Assembly (NCBI RefSeq): GCF_900104615.1
Contig: NZ_LT629939.1
Span: forward strand, 377,238 to 441,237
Direction: 5' to 3'
Origin: Merdimmobilis hominis
GTDB lineage: Bacteria > Bacillota > Clostridia > Oscillospirales > Ruminococcaceae
Length of the DNA: 64,000 bases
Numbering within the stretch: position 1 is the stretch's first letter; each line of letters opens with the position of its first letter. Positions 50,553 to 59,655 of this stretch are shown piece by piece. The translations under genes and the position numbers were made by a program. The notes beneath the pieces were generated by a model. That model worked only from the letters and a program-made list of their open reading frames with translations. It had not been told where the DNA came from and did no database searches.

Positions 50553-50566
50553 TGTATCCTGCAAAA

Positions 50567-51922
<1,356 letters not shown>

Positions 51923-52028
51923 TTATTCCACCTTTCTATCCGCGGCCCGGTTTCCCATTAGCCGCGCTGCCTTCGCCATGTTTTCAATTTTTCCATGCAA
52001 AGGGTTAAAGCGACGATCGCTGTTTTTT

Positions 52029-52057
52029 ATTATAGTGGGTTCTTCCCATTTTTGCAA
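52029..52057 (-). promoter_or_regulatory. gdhA promoter
   Basis: TTGCAA (52052-52057), 17-bp spacer, TATAAT (52029-52034), minus strand. Confidence 0.7.
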
Positions 52058-52158
52058 GATTTATCTTTTCAGGATTCAAAAAAATTGTATTGACGCGTTG
52101 GACAAAACTTTCTCCCCTTTCTTCCCTCCTGGCCATGAAACCTTAAGAATTCCTTTTG

Positions 52159-52187
52159 TTGAGTTTTGAATCAGCCCATGGTACAAT
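52159..52187 (+). promoter_or_regulatory. promoter of the tandem RNA
   Basis: TTGAGT (52159-52164), 17-bp spacer, TACAAT (52182-52187), plus strand, directly before the first hairpin of the repeat RNA. Confidence 0.65.
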
Positions 52188-52440
52188 GATCGCAGGGCGA
52201 TCATTGGGGAAGAAATCCTTGTCGGGCTGAGAGCCCTCCTGCGGCAAGGCCGCATTAGGATTTTTCCAGCCTGTGGAGATTTTTGGTATACAGACCACAG
52301 CGGGGCTGTGGCATTCGAAGAATTGCTTGCAGGGCAAAGCCCTTTGCGGCAGGGGCCGTACCGCAATTCTTATCGTTTGTGCAGACTTTATGGTAGAATA
52401 ACCGCAGGGCATCCTTGGGGGATATACCCCCGCACGCTGA
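52188..52440 (+). ncRNA. candidate structured RNA: two full and one partial copy of a ~106-nt repeat
   Basis: Each full copy has hairpin H0, then a closing stem P1 that encloses two hairpins P2 and P3. Copy 1: H0 TGATCG/CGATCA, P1 52213-52219 with 52257-52263 (AAATCCT/AGGATTT), P2 GGGCT/AGCCC, P3 GCGGC/GCCGC. Copy 2: H0 CCACAGC/GCTGTGG (52295-52311), P1 52318-52326 with 52363-52371 (AAGAATTGC/GCAATTCTT), P2 GGGC/GCCC, P3 GCGGC/GCCGT. P1 and H0 differ in sequence but keep pairing. A third start (TGGTAGAATAACCGCAGGGC) follows at 52391, then GGGGG/CCCCC. Function unknown: tandem riboswitch for the TM2 gene or small RNA. Confidence 0.6.
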
Positions 52441-52515
52441 AAATTCCGGTCCGGCCTGTTAGCCTTCCAGTTCCCCCTTTACACCCATTTTGACTGCTGA
52501 AAGAGTGTGTGAATT

Positions 52516-52944
52516 ATGTTCTGTCGAAATTGTGGCGGCCACCTGGATGAAGGCGACCGTTTTTGTAAGAAATGCGGCGCCCCCTCCACTGCAGCGGGCC
52601 GCTGTTGCCCCAACTGCGGCCTTCCCCTCCCTCCGGGATGCACCATCTGTCCCCGGTGCAATTCCCAGGTGGGGGACGGCCAAGGCATGCCCTTCTTCCC
52701 CCCGCAGAAATCCCGGCTCATCGCCGGTTTGCTGGCCATCTTTGTAGGGAGCTTGGGCATCCACAACTTTTACCTGGGATATAACGACCGCGGCCTTCTG
52801 CAAATCCTGCTGACCACCGTGGGTTCTATCTTCACCTGCGGCTTATCCGCCGGCGCAGTGGCCATCTGGGCCCTGGTAGAAGGGATTATGCTCCTCACCG
52901 GAAACATCGCCGTGGATGCAAATGGCATCCCCTTAAAAGACTAG
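52516..52944 (+). CDS. zinc-ribbon and TM2-domain membrane protein
   Basis: 142 residues. Two zinc ribbons in the first 55 residues: CRNC (3-6) with CKKC (17-20), and CPNC (32-35) with CPRC (46-49). A TM2 domain follows at about 68-135 with two spans and the signature GSLGIHNFYLGYNDRGLLQILL. TM2 proteins are small membrane proteins of mostly unknown role; zinc-ribbon versions are common in Firmicutes. ATG 52516 has only a weak ribosome site (GAAAGAG), which would suit control by the upstream RNA. It precedes rnpB on the same strand. The topology suggests the ribbons face the cytoplasm. Confidence 0.88.
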   Translation: MFCRNCGGHLDEGDRFCKKCGAPSTAAGRCCPNCGLPLPPGCTICPRCNSQVGDGQGMPFFPPQKSRLIAGLLAIFVGSLGIHNFYLGYNDRGLLQILLTTVGSIFTCGLSAGAVAIWALVEGIMLLTGNIAVDANGIPLKD

Positions 52945-52946
52945 CA

Positions 52947-52975
52947 TTGACATTTACCCCAGTACAAGGTACAAT
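52947..52975 (+). promoter_or_regulatory. rnpB promoter
   Basis: TTGACA (52947-52952), 17-bp spacer, TACAAT (52970-52975), six bases before the RNA. Confidence 0.8.
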
Positions 52976-52980
52976 GTGGT

Positions 52981-53330
52981 ATGCGAGTAAGCGATACAAC
53001 AGCGGGCACAAAGCCGAAAGGCTGTGCGTGAGGAAAGTCCGGGCTTCACAGGGCAGGATAGCTGTTAACGGCAGCCGAAGGCGACTTTAGGGACAGTGCA
53101 ACAGAAAGATACCGCCACGCAAGTGGTAAGGATGGAAAGGCGAGGTAAGAGCTCACCAGCGGGCAGGCGACTGCCCGGCTATGTAAACCCTATCCGAAGC
53201 AACACCGCATAGGAGGGCATGAAGCGGCGGCCCGTCGCGTCCTCGGGAAGGTGGCTGGAGCCGTGCGGCGACGCACGGCCTAGATAGATTGTTGTTTGAT
53301 ACAGAACTCGGCTTATCAGCTTAGTCGCAT
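52981..53330 (+). ncRNA. rnpB: RNase P RNA (type A)
   Basis: Catalytic RNA that matures tRNA 5' ends. Conserved parts in order: GAGGAAAGTCCGGGCT, CAGGGCAGGATAGCTG, GGGACAGTGCAACAGAAA, GTAAGGATGGAAAGGCGAGG, TAAACCCTATCCGAAGCAAC, and near the 3' end GATACAGAACTCGGCTTATC. P1 is formed by ATGCGAGTAAGC at the 5' end and GCTTAGTCGCAT at the 3' end, which sets the limits. About 350 nt, normal for type A. Followed directly by a terminator. Confidence 0.98.
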
Positions 53331-53336
53331 TTATAT

Positions 53337-53373
53337 GGCCGGGGAGTGTCTAAAAGCGCTCCCCGGCCCTTTT
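53337..53373 (+). terminator. rnpB terminator
   Basis: GGCCGGGGAG pairs with CTCCCCGGCC, then CTTTT. Confidence 0.9.
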
Positions 53374-53380
53374 CCATGCA

Positions 53381-53418
53381 AAAAAGGAGAGGACCCGTAA
53401 GTCCCCTCCCTTTTTCTA
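53381..53418 (-). terminator. selD terminator
   Basis: Minus-strand GGGAGGGGAC/GTCCTCTCC followed by TTTTTTG. Confidence 0.8.
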
Positions 53419-53441
53419 TGCGGTTTTCCCTCAAGGGGCAG

Positions 53442-54485
53442 CTAGCGCACCTCGATGGATTTTCCGCTGTAGGCTTTTACTTCACCTACCACCTTAGCAC
53501 AGGGGGTTACCCCATCCAGCTGCTTGACCAGCTCCACTGCCTTATCCTCCGGTAGGGCGATGAGCAATCCACCGGCCGTCTGGGGGTCGCACAACAGATC
53601 GATCACCACTTCCGGGACATCTGCCCCAAAGGAGACCTTCTCCTCCAGATAATTGCGGTTTTCATAAGCCCCAGCGGGGATAATGCCCATTTTGGCATAC
53701 TCCACCGCGCTGGGGATCAGCGGCAGGTCTTTGGCGTAAAGTTCCACTGTCATACCGCAGCCGCTGGCCATCTCATAGGTGTGGCCCAGCATGCCAAACC
53801 CGGTGACATCGGTGCAGGCGTGGGCTCCGCCTACCCGCAGCATCGCCTCTTGGCCGCCTTTGTTGAGGGTGGTCATCAGCCGGACCATCTCCTGATACTC
53901 CTCCGGGCTGGCCAGGTCGGCCTTGTTGGCGGTGGTCATCACTCCAAGGCCCAAGGGCTTAGTGAGCACCAACAGGTCCCCTTCCTTGGCCGTGCTGTTG
54001 GCTAAGACGTCTTTGGGATGGAGAAACCCGGTGACGCACAAGCCATATTTGGGCTCCGGGTCCTCGATGGTGTGGCCTCCTACGATGATAGCTCCAGCCT
54101 CCCGGACCTTGTCATAGCCGCCCTGCAATATCCCCTCCAGCACATCTAAGGGGAGGCAGTTGGGGAAGCAGATCAAATTCATGGCCAGGTTGGGCGAACC
54201 TCCCATGGCGTAGACGTCGCTGAGGGCATTGGTGGCCGCAATCTGGCCGTAAGTGTAGGGGTCGTCCACCACCGGGGGGAAGAAGTCCACCGTCTGGATG
54301 ATGGCCAAATCCTCCCGCAATTGGTAAACGCAGGCGTCGTCGCTGGTGTCAAACCCCACCAATAGATTGGGGTCAGAAAACTTGGGCAGCCGCTCTAAAA
54401 TGCTTGAAAGGACACCCGGTCCTATTTTGGATGCTCAGCCTGCGCTTTTTGTCATTTGTGTCAACCGCTGTACTTTTGCCAACAC
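53442..54485 (-). CDS. selD: selenide, water dikinase SelD, itself a selenoprotein (UGA at codon 17)
   Basis: Makes selenophosphate from selenide and ATP, the selenium donor for selenocysteine and other uses. Read through one UGA, the gene gives 347 residues, the normal length. GTG 54485 has AGGAGGT five bases upstream. The product begins MLAKVQRLTQMTKSAG, then UGA (54437-54435) as residue 17, then ASKIGPGVLSSILERL and LLVGFDTSDDACVY. Residue 17 is the catalytic Cys/Sec position, and Lys20 is kept. Reading UGA as stop gives a false start at TTG 54362 that loses the active site. A SECIS-like hairpin follows. ATP-binding motifs include DFFPPVVDDPYTYGQIAATNALSDVYAMGG and GGHTIEDPEP. Divergent from a LysR gene. 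Confidence 0.95.
54409..54437 (-). promoter_or_regulatory. UGA codon and SECIS element of selD
   Basis: UGA at 54437-54435; 11 bases later a stem AGGAC/GUCCU (54423-54419 with 54413-54409) holds the loop CGGGU with the GGU expected by SelB. An outer AAAAU/AUUUU pairing extends it. Distance and loop match bacterial SECIS elements. Confidence 0.8.
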
Positions 54486-54516
54486 AATGCACCTCCTGTC
54501 CCGTTACTTCGGTTTT

Positions 54517-54545
54517 ATTGTACACTCTTTTGGGAGGAAGTTCAA
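54517..54545 (-). promoter_or_regulatory. selD promoter
   Basis: TTGAAC (54540-54545), 17-bp spacer, TACAAT (54517-54522), minus strand. Confidence 0.7.
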
Positions 54546-54564
54546 CCTTCCCTTCTCGGGGGAG

Positions 54565-54581
54565 GTTTGGCAAAGCCAAAC
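54565..54581. promoter_or_regulatory. candidate LysR operator in the selD-lysR interval
   Basis: GTTTGGCAAAGCCAAAC, a perfect inverted repeat with 7-bp arms. It contains T-N11-A, the LysR binding pattern, and lies 20 bp upstream of the selD -35 box. Confidence 0.5.
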
Positions 54582-54650
54582 ATTCTGCTTGCTTCATTGG
54601 CAATTCGGCCAGATGCTGCGGCATAAAACCATGTACTTCGACAAAAAAGG

Positions 54651-54679
54651 GTGACCAAACGGGAAACTTCTGGTATAAT
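54651..54679 (+). promoter_or_regulatory. promoter of the LysR gene
   Basis: GTGACC (54651-54656), 17-bp spacer, TATAAT (54674-54679), plus strand. Confidence 0.5.
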
Positions 54680-54771
54680 ACTAATATCTGCGGAAGAATG
54701 GGAAAAACGCCCTATTTTTCCGCCAGATAAATCGCGGCATCCCAGCAACATCCATTTTGAGGAGGAATCCC

Positions 54772-55683
54772 ATGGATTTTAAACAGCTAGAAGCCTTTGT
54801 ATACGTCGTAAAACTCAAAAGCTTTTCCAAAACGGCGGAGAAGCTCTACCTGACCCAGCCCACCATCAGCGCCCACATCAGCTCTTTGGAGAAAGAACTG
54901 GGGGTTCAGCTCATTGTCCGTTCGGCCAAGGAAGCCCTCCCCTCTGAGGAGGGCAAAGTCCTCTATGAATACGCCCAGGACATGCTCACCTTGCGGGACA
55001 ACGCCTTGTCCGCCTTCCAAAACATCAGCCGCAATGTCAGCGGCACCCTGTGCATCGCGGCATCTTCTATGCCCAGCCAATACGTGCTACCTCAGATGAT
55101 GAGCGCTTTTCGCAGCAAGTACCCGGATGTCTCCTTCAATGTCATCAAATGCGACAGCGGCGAGGTGGTTCGCAGCATTGTCAACCGCAAGGCGGAAATC
55201 GGGATGACCGGTGCGGTGATCGAATCGGCCAAATGCGTCTTTGAGGAGTTTTTAGACGACCGGCTGGTGGTCATCACCCCCAACACCGAACGATACCGCA
55301 AAATTGGGGAGCACGGGTTCACTCTCCAGGATCTGGCCCGGGAGCCCTTCATTATTCGGGAACCCGATTCGGGCACCCGCCGGGAGACCGAGCGCTTTCT
55401 GCGAAGCATGCACCTGGACCCTGCCTCCCTCCATGTGGTAGCCCAAATGGATGACCCCGACGCCATCAAAAACTCGGTGAGCCAGGGCCTTGGCATCTCC
55501 ATCATGTCTAAGACCGCTGCGGCGGACTTTCAGCGCTTCGGACTGATTCAAACCTTTGACTTTGACCATGTGGTCCTCAGCCGCAAGCTCTACTTGGTGC
55601 GCAACCAAAACCACACCCTCTCCCCAGCGGCAGCGGCGTTTCTGCGCTTTGCCAAAGAAGAGGCTGCCGGCTCCGCCCAATGA
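54772..55683 (+). CDS. LysR-family regulator of the selenium-metabolism-associated type
   Basis: 303 residues. N-terminal helix-turn-helix (about 1-60): MDFKQLEAFVYVVKLKSFSKTAEKLYLTQPTISAHISSLEKELG. Inducer-binding domain from about 90 (GTLCIAASSMPSQYVLPQMM; EIGMTGAVIESAKCVFEEFLDDRLVVI; REPDSGTRRETERFL). This sequence style and the divergent pairing with selD match the LysR group known from selenium-using bacteria, so it probably controls selD and perhaps other selenium genes; its effector is not known. ATG 54772 follows TTGAGGAGGAATCCC. Monocistronic. Confidence 0.88.
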   Translation: MDFKQLEAFVYVVKLKSFSKTAEKLYLTQPTISAHISSLEKELGVQLIVRSAKEALPSEEGKVLYEYAQDMLTLRDNALSAFQNISRNVSGTLCIAASSMPSQYVLPQMMSAFRSKYPDVSFNVIKCDSGEVVRSIVNRKAEIGMTGAVIESAKCVFEEFLDDRLVVITPNTERYRKIGEHGFTLQDLAREPFIIREPDSGTRRETERFLRSMHLDPASLHVVAQMDDPDAIKNSVSQGLGISIMSKTAAADFQRFGLIQTFDFDHVVLSRKLYLVRNQNHTLSPAAAAFLRFAKEEAAGSAQ

Positions 55684-55849
55684 CCCCTCTCCTGCAGGGG
55701 GGCCCTGTACCGTATCGACCACAAACCCCATCGGATGTCCGCTTAATGCCGCCCCGGGAAACCGAGGCGGCGTTTTTTTGCCCTTTTCACAAACAAATCC
55801 ACAGTATTCTATCCCAACAGCCATGGGATGCTTTCCCCCAAAAACGCCA

Positions 55850-55875
55850 AAAAGCCCCGGGAATATCCCGGGGCC
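55850..55875 (-). terminator. terminator at the end of the polysaccharide-coaX operon
   Basis: GGCCCCGGGAT/ATTCCCGGGGC with TTTTT on the minus strand, 14 bp after the coaX stop. Confidence 0.8.
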
Positions 55876-55888
55876 AATTCCACGAATT

Positions 55889-56668
55889 CTATTCTGCCTT
55901 CTCTTTACAATGGGCGGCATAAATCATCTGTAGGCCGGTGAGGGTCAAGGTTTTGTCCACCGCGAAGATCTCGCCGGTCTGGGCGGCGATCATCGTGGCC
56001 AGCCCACCGGTGGCGATGACCTTGGCGTCCTCCCCCAATTCCTGCTTCATCCGGCGGCAGATGTTCTCCACCGCACCCACATACCCGTATACCGCGCCCA
56101 CCTGCATGCTTTGGACAGTGTTTTTCCCAATGAGCACCCCTGGGTCGTCGATAGCCACCTGGGGCAGCTTGGATGCCTTTTGCGCCAGGGCGTCCATCGA
56201 GAGCTTCACCCCCGGGTAGATGGCCCCGCCCTCATAGGCGCCTTCCCGGCTGACCGCATCAAATGTGGTGGCGGTGCCAAAGTCCACAACGATGAGGGGC
56301 GCGCCGTACTTTTTGACCGCCGGCAGCACGTTGACCAGCCGGTCTGCGCCCACCTGGGCCGGGTTGTCATAGTGATTGGTCACGTAATAGGGGACGCTCT
56401 CCCCGGCGACCAGGGGGACTTTATTGAGGTATTTGCGGATGGCGTTGTTCATGGAATACATGATCTGGGGCACCACCGAGGCGATGATGACATCCTCAAC
56501 CTTCTGGTGGTCGATGCCGTGGAGCAGCAGAAACTGCCGGATAAAGATGCCGATTTCATCGCTTGTGGCGTCCCGGTTGGTGCCAAGGCGTGCCGAGCGC
56601 AGCAGGGTTTCCCCTTCAAACACACCGAATTCGATATTGGTGTTGCCGATGTCAATTGCTAGCAGCAT
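55889..56668 (-). CDS. coaX: type III pantothenate kinase
   Basis: First enzyme of coenzyme A synthesis, 259 residues. Phosphate-binding DIGNTNIEFGVF at 5-16 and LGTNRDATSDEIG; GADRLVNVLPAVKKYGAPLIVVDFGTATTFDAVS near 100-133 with the substrate and ATP motifs; GAIYPGVKLSMDAL near 140-153; VIATGGLA near 226. ATG 56668 is preceded by AGGAGAAGACCCCC. It overlaps the end of the DegT aminotransferase gene by 17 bp and so is translated as the last gene of the polysaccharide operon. An unusual location for coaX; in many Clostridia it is near birA or hslO. Confidence 0.95.
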   Translation of the reverse strand: MLLAIDIGNTNIEFGVFEGETLLRSARLGTNRDATSDEIGIFIRQFLLLHGIDHQKVEDVIIASVVPQIMYSMNNAIRKYLNKVPLVAGESVPYYVTNHYDNPAQVGADRLVNVLPAVKKYGAPLIVVDFGTATTFDAVSREGAYEGGAIYPGVKLSMDALAQKASKLPQVAIDDPGVLIGKNTVQSMQVGAVYGYVGAVENICRRMKQELGEDAKVIATGGLATMIAAQTGEIFAVDKTLTLTGLQMIYAAHCKEKAE

Positions 56669-57806
56669 GGGGGTCTTCTCCTTCGTCTTCCCGCGCCAGC
56701 GCGAAGCGGACCGCATCCACCACCTGCCGGGCCTCCCCTTGGGTTAGGTAGGGGTGCATGGGCAGGGAGAGGACCGTTTGGGCAGCCAGCTGGGCGTTGG
56801 GCAGATTTTGATCCAAGCCGCCGCAGTAAACGGGGAGTTTGTGCAGCGGCGTAGGGTAGTACACATGGGCGGGAATCCCCTGGGCGGCCAGCCTGGCCTG
56901 AAGGGCGTCCCGCTTGTCTGCGTCCACTGCTATTGTATACTGGGCATAGCTGCTCGTCAACCCCTCCTTGACCCGGGGGGTTTTTACAATCCCTGCAAGC
57001 CCCTGGTCGTACCAGCCGGCCAGCTGCCGGCGGGCGGCAAGCTCCTCCTCCAAAATGGGGAGCTTTGTCCGCAGCACTGCGGCCTGGAGGGCATCCAAAC
57101 GGGCGTTGAGGCCAAAACGATGGTTGTCGTATTTGTCCCCGCCCTGTCCGTGAACCCGCAGGGACCGCAGCATATCCCAATCTTCTTTCGTATGGCAAAA
57201 GACCGCGCCCCCGTCCCCGTAGCATCCCAGCGGCTTGGAGGGGAAAAAGGAGGTGCAGCCGAACCGCCCAAAGATTCCTGCCTTTTTACCCCGCAGCTCC
57301 GCCCCCATGGATTGGGCTGCGTCCTCAATGAGCAATAGGTCGTTCTCTCCACAGATTTCTTCTATTTTGTCATATTCGGCGCACTGGCCGAACAAATCCA
57401 CTGCGATGACTGCCTTGGGCACCCGGTTGGTAGTCTTGCGGATCCGTTTGATCAGGTGTTCCAAGCAGTAGGGATCCAGGTTGTAGGTGTCGGGGTTGAT
57501 GTCGCAGAAGAGGACTTCCCCCCCCAGAAGCCCTACCACTTCGCTGGTGGCAAAAAAGCTGAAGGCGGTGGTCAGCACCAAATCGCCGGGGCCGATTCCC
57601 GCGGCCATCAGAGAGAGGAGCAGGGCATCGGTCCCGCTGGCCACCGCCACACAGTAGGGCGCTCCCACATAGGCGGCCAGCTCCTGCTCCAGCTGTTCCA
57701 CCTCTGGGCCTAAAATGTAATTTCCCCCGCGCAGCACTGCGAGCACCGCCTCCTCCATCTGGGGCTGCAAGCGCTGGTACTGGGCTTTTAAATCCACAAA
57801 CTCCAT
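56652..57806 (-). CDS. DegT/DnrJ/EryC1-family PLP aminotransferase A
   Basis: 384 residues; PLP-dependent sugar aminotransferase that makes amino sugars from nucleotide-linked keto sugars. MEFVDLKAQYQRLQPQMEEAVLAVLRGGNYILGPEVEQLEQELAAY at the N-terminus is typical of the WbpE/FdtB/DesV group. SGTDALLLSLMA near 60-71; LLIEDAAQSMGAE near 151-163 with the PLP Asp and Gln; FFPSKPLGCYGDGGA near 179-193 with the Schiff-base Lys. ATG 57806 overlaps the stop of the sugar transferase gene as TGATG. Probably builds a diacetamido- or acylamino-sugar of a surface glycan. Confidence 0.92.
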   Translation of the reverse strand: MEFVDLKAQYQRLQPQMEEAVLAVLRGGNYILGPEVEQLEQELAAYVGAPYCVAVASGTDALLLSLMAAGIGPGDLVLTTAFSFFATSEVVGLLGGEVLFCDINPDTYNLDPYCLEHLIKRIRKTTNRVPKAVIAVDLFGQCAEYDKIEEICGENDLLLIEDAAQSMGAELRGKKAGIFGRFGCTSFFPSKPLGCYGDGGAVFCHTKEDWDMLRSLRVHGQGGDKYDNHRFGLNARLDALQAAVLRTKLPILEEELAARRQLAGWYDQGLAGIVKTPRVKEGLTSSYAQYTIAVDADKRDALQARLAAQGIPAHVYYPTPLHKLPVYCGGLDQNLPNAQLAAQTVLSLPMHPYLTQGEARQVVDAVRFALAREDEGEDPHAASN

Positions 57807-58456
57807 CAAAAAACCTCCTTGATTGCCATACGGGCGGTTTGCAGCAGGATTTTGCCGTCCTCCCACAGGGAGTAATCTTGCAGATAGCGGATGTTCTCCT
57901 CCATCTTGGCGGGGAGCACCCGTTGGCGGTAGACCTGTTCCCCATCTTCCCCCGCTAAAAGGGCGGCTTCGTCCTTAAACCGCAAGCTGGCCCGGCAGGT
58001 GATGCCCACCGGCAGAAGCAAGGTCGCCCGCATCCGGTCGGTGTACAACTGGGCGTAGCGAGGGACCTCCGGCCGGGGCCCCACCAGGGACATCTCCCCT
58101 TTCAACACGTTGAACAGTTGGGGCAGCTCATCCAGACGGGTGCGCCGGAGGATGCGCCCGGCCTTGGTGATGCGGGGGTCCTCCCCCCGGGTCAGCTCCC
58201 CGCCCAAGTAGGCCCGTTCGGTCATGGTGCGGAACTTATAGATCACAAAGGGCCTGCTGTACCGGCCGATGCGCACCTGCCGGTACAGGATGCTCCCCCC
58301 ATCGGCTTTCACCAAAGCGGCGCAGAAGGCCATCACCGGGGAGAGAGCCAGGATGAGGATGAGGGACAAGGCGATGTCAATCCCCCGCTTCAGCGCCAGC
58401 TGGAACCGTTTGCGGGAGAGCTTGTCGTAGTACAGCCGTGTGGTGTCATTTTGCAT
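57806..58456 (-). CDS. bacterial sugar transferase (polyisoprenyl-phosphate sugar-1-phosphate transferase)
   Basis: 216 residues. A membrane segment at about 25-47 (GIDIALSLILILALSPVMAFCAALV) precedes the PglC/WcaJ-type catalytic domain: PFVIYKFRTMTERA, GRILRRTRLDELPQLFNVLKGEMSLVGPRPEVP near 105-135, with Asp-Glu in LDELPQ, and LPVGITCRASLRF. It loads the first sugar phosphate on the lipid carrier at the membrane. ATG 58456 was chosen because it keeps the family start LSRKRFQLALKRGID; it overlaps the previous gene by 11 bp. It is unusual in the typical order because it lies between two aminotransferases. Confidence 0.93.
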   Translation of the reverse strand: MQNDTTRLYYDKLSRKRFQLALKRGIDIALSLILILALSPVMAFCAALVKADGGSILYRQVRIGRYSRPFVIYKFRTMTERAYLGGELTRGEDPRITKAGRILRRTRLDELPQLFNVLKGEMSLVGPRPEVPRYAQLYTDRMRATLLLPVGITCRASLRFKDEAALLAGEDGEQVYRQRVLPAKMEENIRYLQDYSLWEDGKILLQTARMAIKEVF

Positions 58457-59612
58457 CGAGCTGGGAAGCTTCCCGAACGCTCTCAATGACATATTGAACA
58501 TCCTCCTCGCCCATGGATGGATACAGGGGCAGCGAGATAATGGTTTGGTAAAACGCCTCGGCATGGGGAAGCGGCACTGGATTCTGAGGCAGATGCTCCT
58601 CATAATAGGTCATGGTGTGTACCGGCTTAAAGTGGACACTGGTGCCGATCTTCTTCCCGGTGAGGAACCGGATCAGCCCCTCCCGATCCATGCCGAATTC
58701 CCGGGGGTCCACCTGGATCACAAACAGGTGCCAGGCATTTTCCCTCTCCGGCAGTTGGCGCAGGGTCTTGATCCCCGGGATGGAGGCAAACCCTTCCTCA
58801 TACAGGGCGGCATACCTCCTGCGGGTAGCCTGCATCTGGTCCAGCCGTTCCAATTGGGCCAAGCCCAAGGCCGCGGCCAATTCCCCCATGTTGAATTTGT
58901 AGCCGGGGTAGACCACGTCGTACAGGTGGCTCCCCCCTTCCTGGTACCGGTTGTAGGCGTTTTTGTCCATTCCATGAAGGGAGAGCACCCGCGCTTTTTC
59001 CGCCACTTCTGGGTCGTTGGTGGTCAGCATGCCCCCCTCGCCGGTGGCCAGGTTTTTGGTGGCGTAAAAACTGAAGGCGGCTGCATCCCGGCAGTTTCCG
59101 ATGGGTTCCCCATGATAGAAGGCCCCCGCCGCATGGGCTGCATCCTCGATGACCACAAGGCCATTTTTATCCGCTATGGCGTAGATTTCCTTTAAATCAC
59201 AGGGCTGGCCACCGTAGTGAACTGGCAGGATGGCCCTGGTTTTATCGGTGATCAATGGCTCGATGCCCGCCGGGTCTATGAGGCCTGTCTGTGGGTCGAT
59301 ATCGCAGAAGATGGGCCTCGCCCCCAGGTGGAGTGCCACATTAGCAGTGGAGCAAAAGGTCATAGGGGTGGTGATGACCTCATCCCCTGGGCTGACTCCA
59401 TAGGCACAAAGGGCAACCTCCAAGGCGGCGGTGCAGGAGTTCATTGAGACAGCGTACCTGGCCCCCACCTTTTGGGCGAACTCCTCTTCAAACCGCTGGC
59501 ACTTCTCCCCCCTGCTCCACCAGAGGGAGCGCACCGCTTCCAGCACTTCTTCCAGTTCCCGGTGGGTCAAGCTTGGCTGGGCATAGGGCAAAAATTCTTC
59601 CCGAACGTTCAT
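58446..59612 (-). CDS. DegT/DnrJ/EryC1-family PLP aminotransferase B
   Basis: 388 residues. FLPYAQPSLTHRELEEVLEAVRSLWWSRGEKCQRFEEEFAQ at the start; SCTAALEVALCAYGVSPGDEVITTPMTFCSTANVALHLGA near 60-100; LVVIEDAAHAAGAFYHG near 153-169; FSFYATKNLATGEGG near 180-194 with the PLP-binding Lys. This set is of the PseC/PglE/ArnB type, making UDP-4-amino-4,6-dideoxy sugars for lipid-linked glycans. ATG 59612 is preceded by AAGGAGGCCAAACC. Its pairing with a second aminotransferase and an initiating transferase suggests a di-N-acetylated amino sugar at the reducing end. Confidence 0.92.
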   Translation of the reverse strand: MNVREEFLPYAQPSLTHRELEEVLEAVRSLWWSRGEKCQRFEEEFAQKVGARYAVSMNSCTAALEVALCAYGVSPGDEVITTPMTFCSTANVALHLGARPIFCDIDPQTGLIDPAGIEPLITDKTRAILPVHYGGQPCDLKEIYAIADKNGLVVIEDAAHAAGAFYHGEPIGNCRDAAAFSFYATKNLATGEGGMLTTNDPEVAEKARVLSLHGMDKNAYNRYQEGGSHLYDVVYPGYKFNMGELAAALGLAQLERLDQMQATRRRYAALYEEGFASIPGIKTLRQLPERENAWHLFVIQVDPREFGMDREGLIRFLTGKKIGTSVHFKPVHTMTYYEEHLPQNPVPLPHAEAFYQTIISLPLYPSMGEEDVQYVIESVREASQLDAK

Positions 59613-59655
59613 GGTTTGGCCTCCTTATTCTGTCGCAGGCTGTGGCGAAGACCGC

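Noticed and set aside
52188-52440. 6S RNA or TPP riboswitch
   Set aside because: It does not form one long hairpin with a central bubble as 6S RNA does. CTGAGA at 52227-52232 recalls the TPP motif, but the second half of that riboswitch is missing.
54373-54624. 83-codon minus-strand ORF at the selD start
   Set aside because: It covers the selD promoter and start region in another frame; selD with UGA read-through explains the sequence better.
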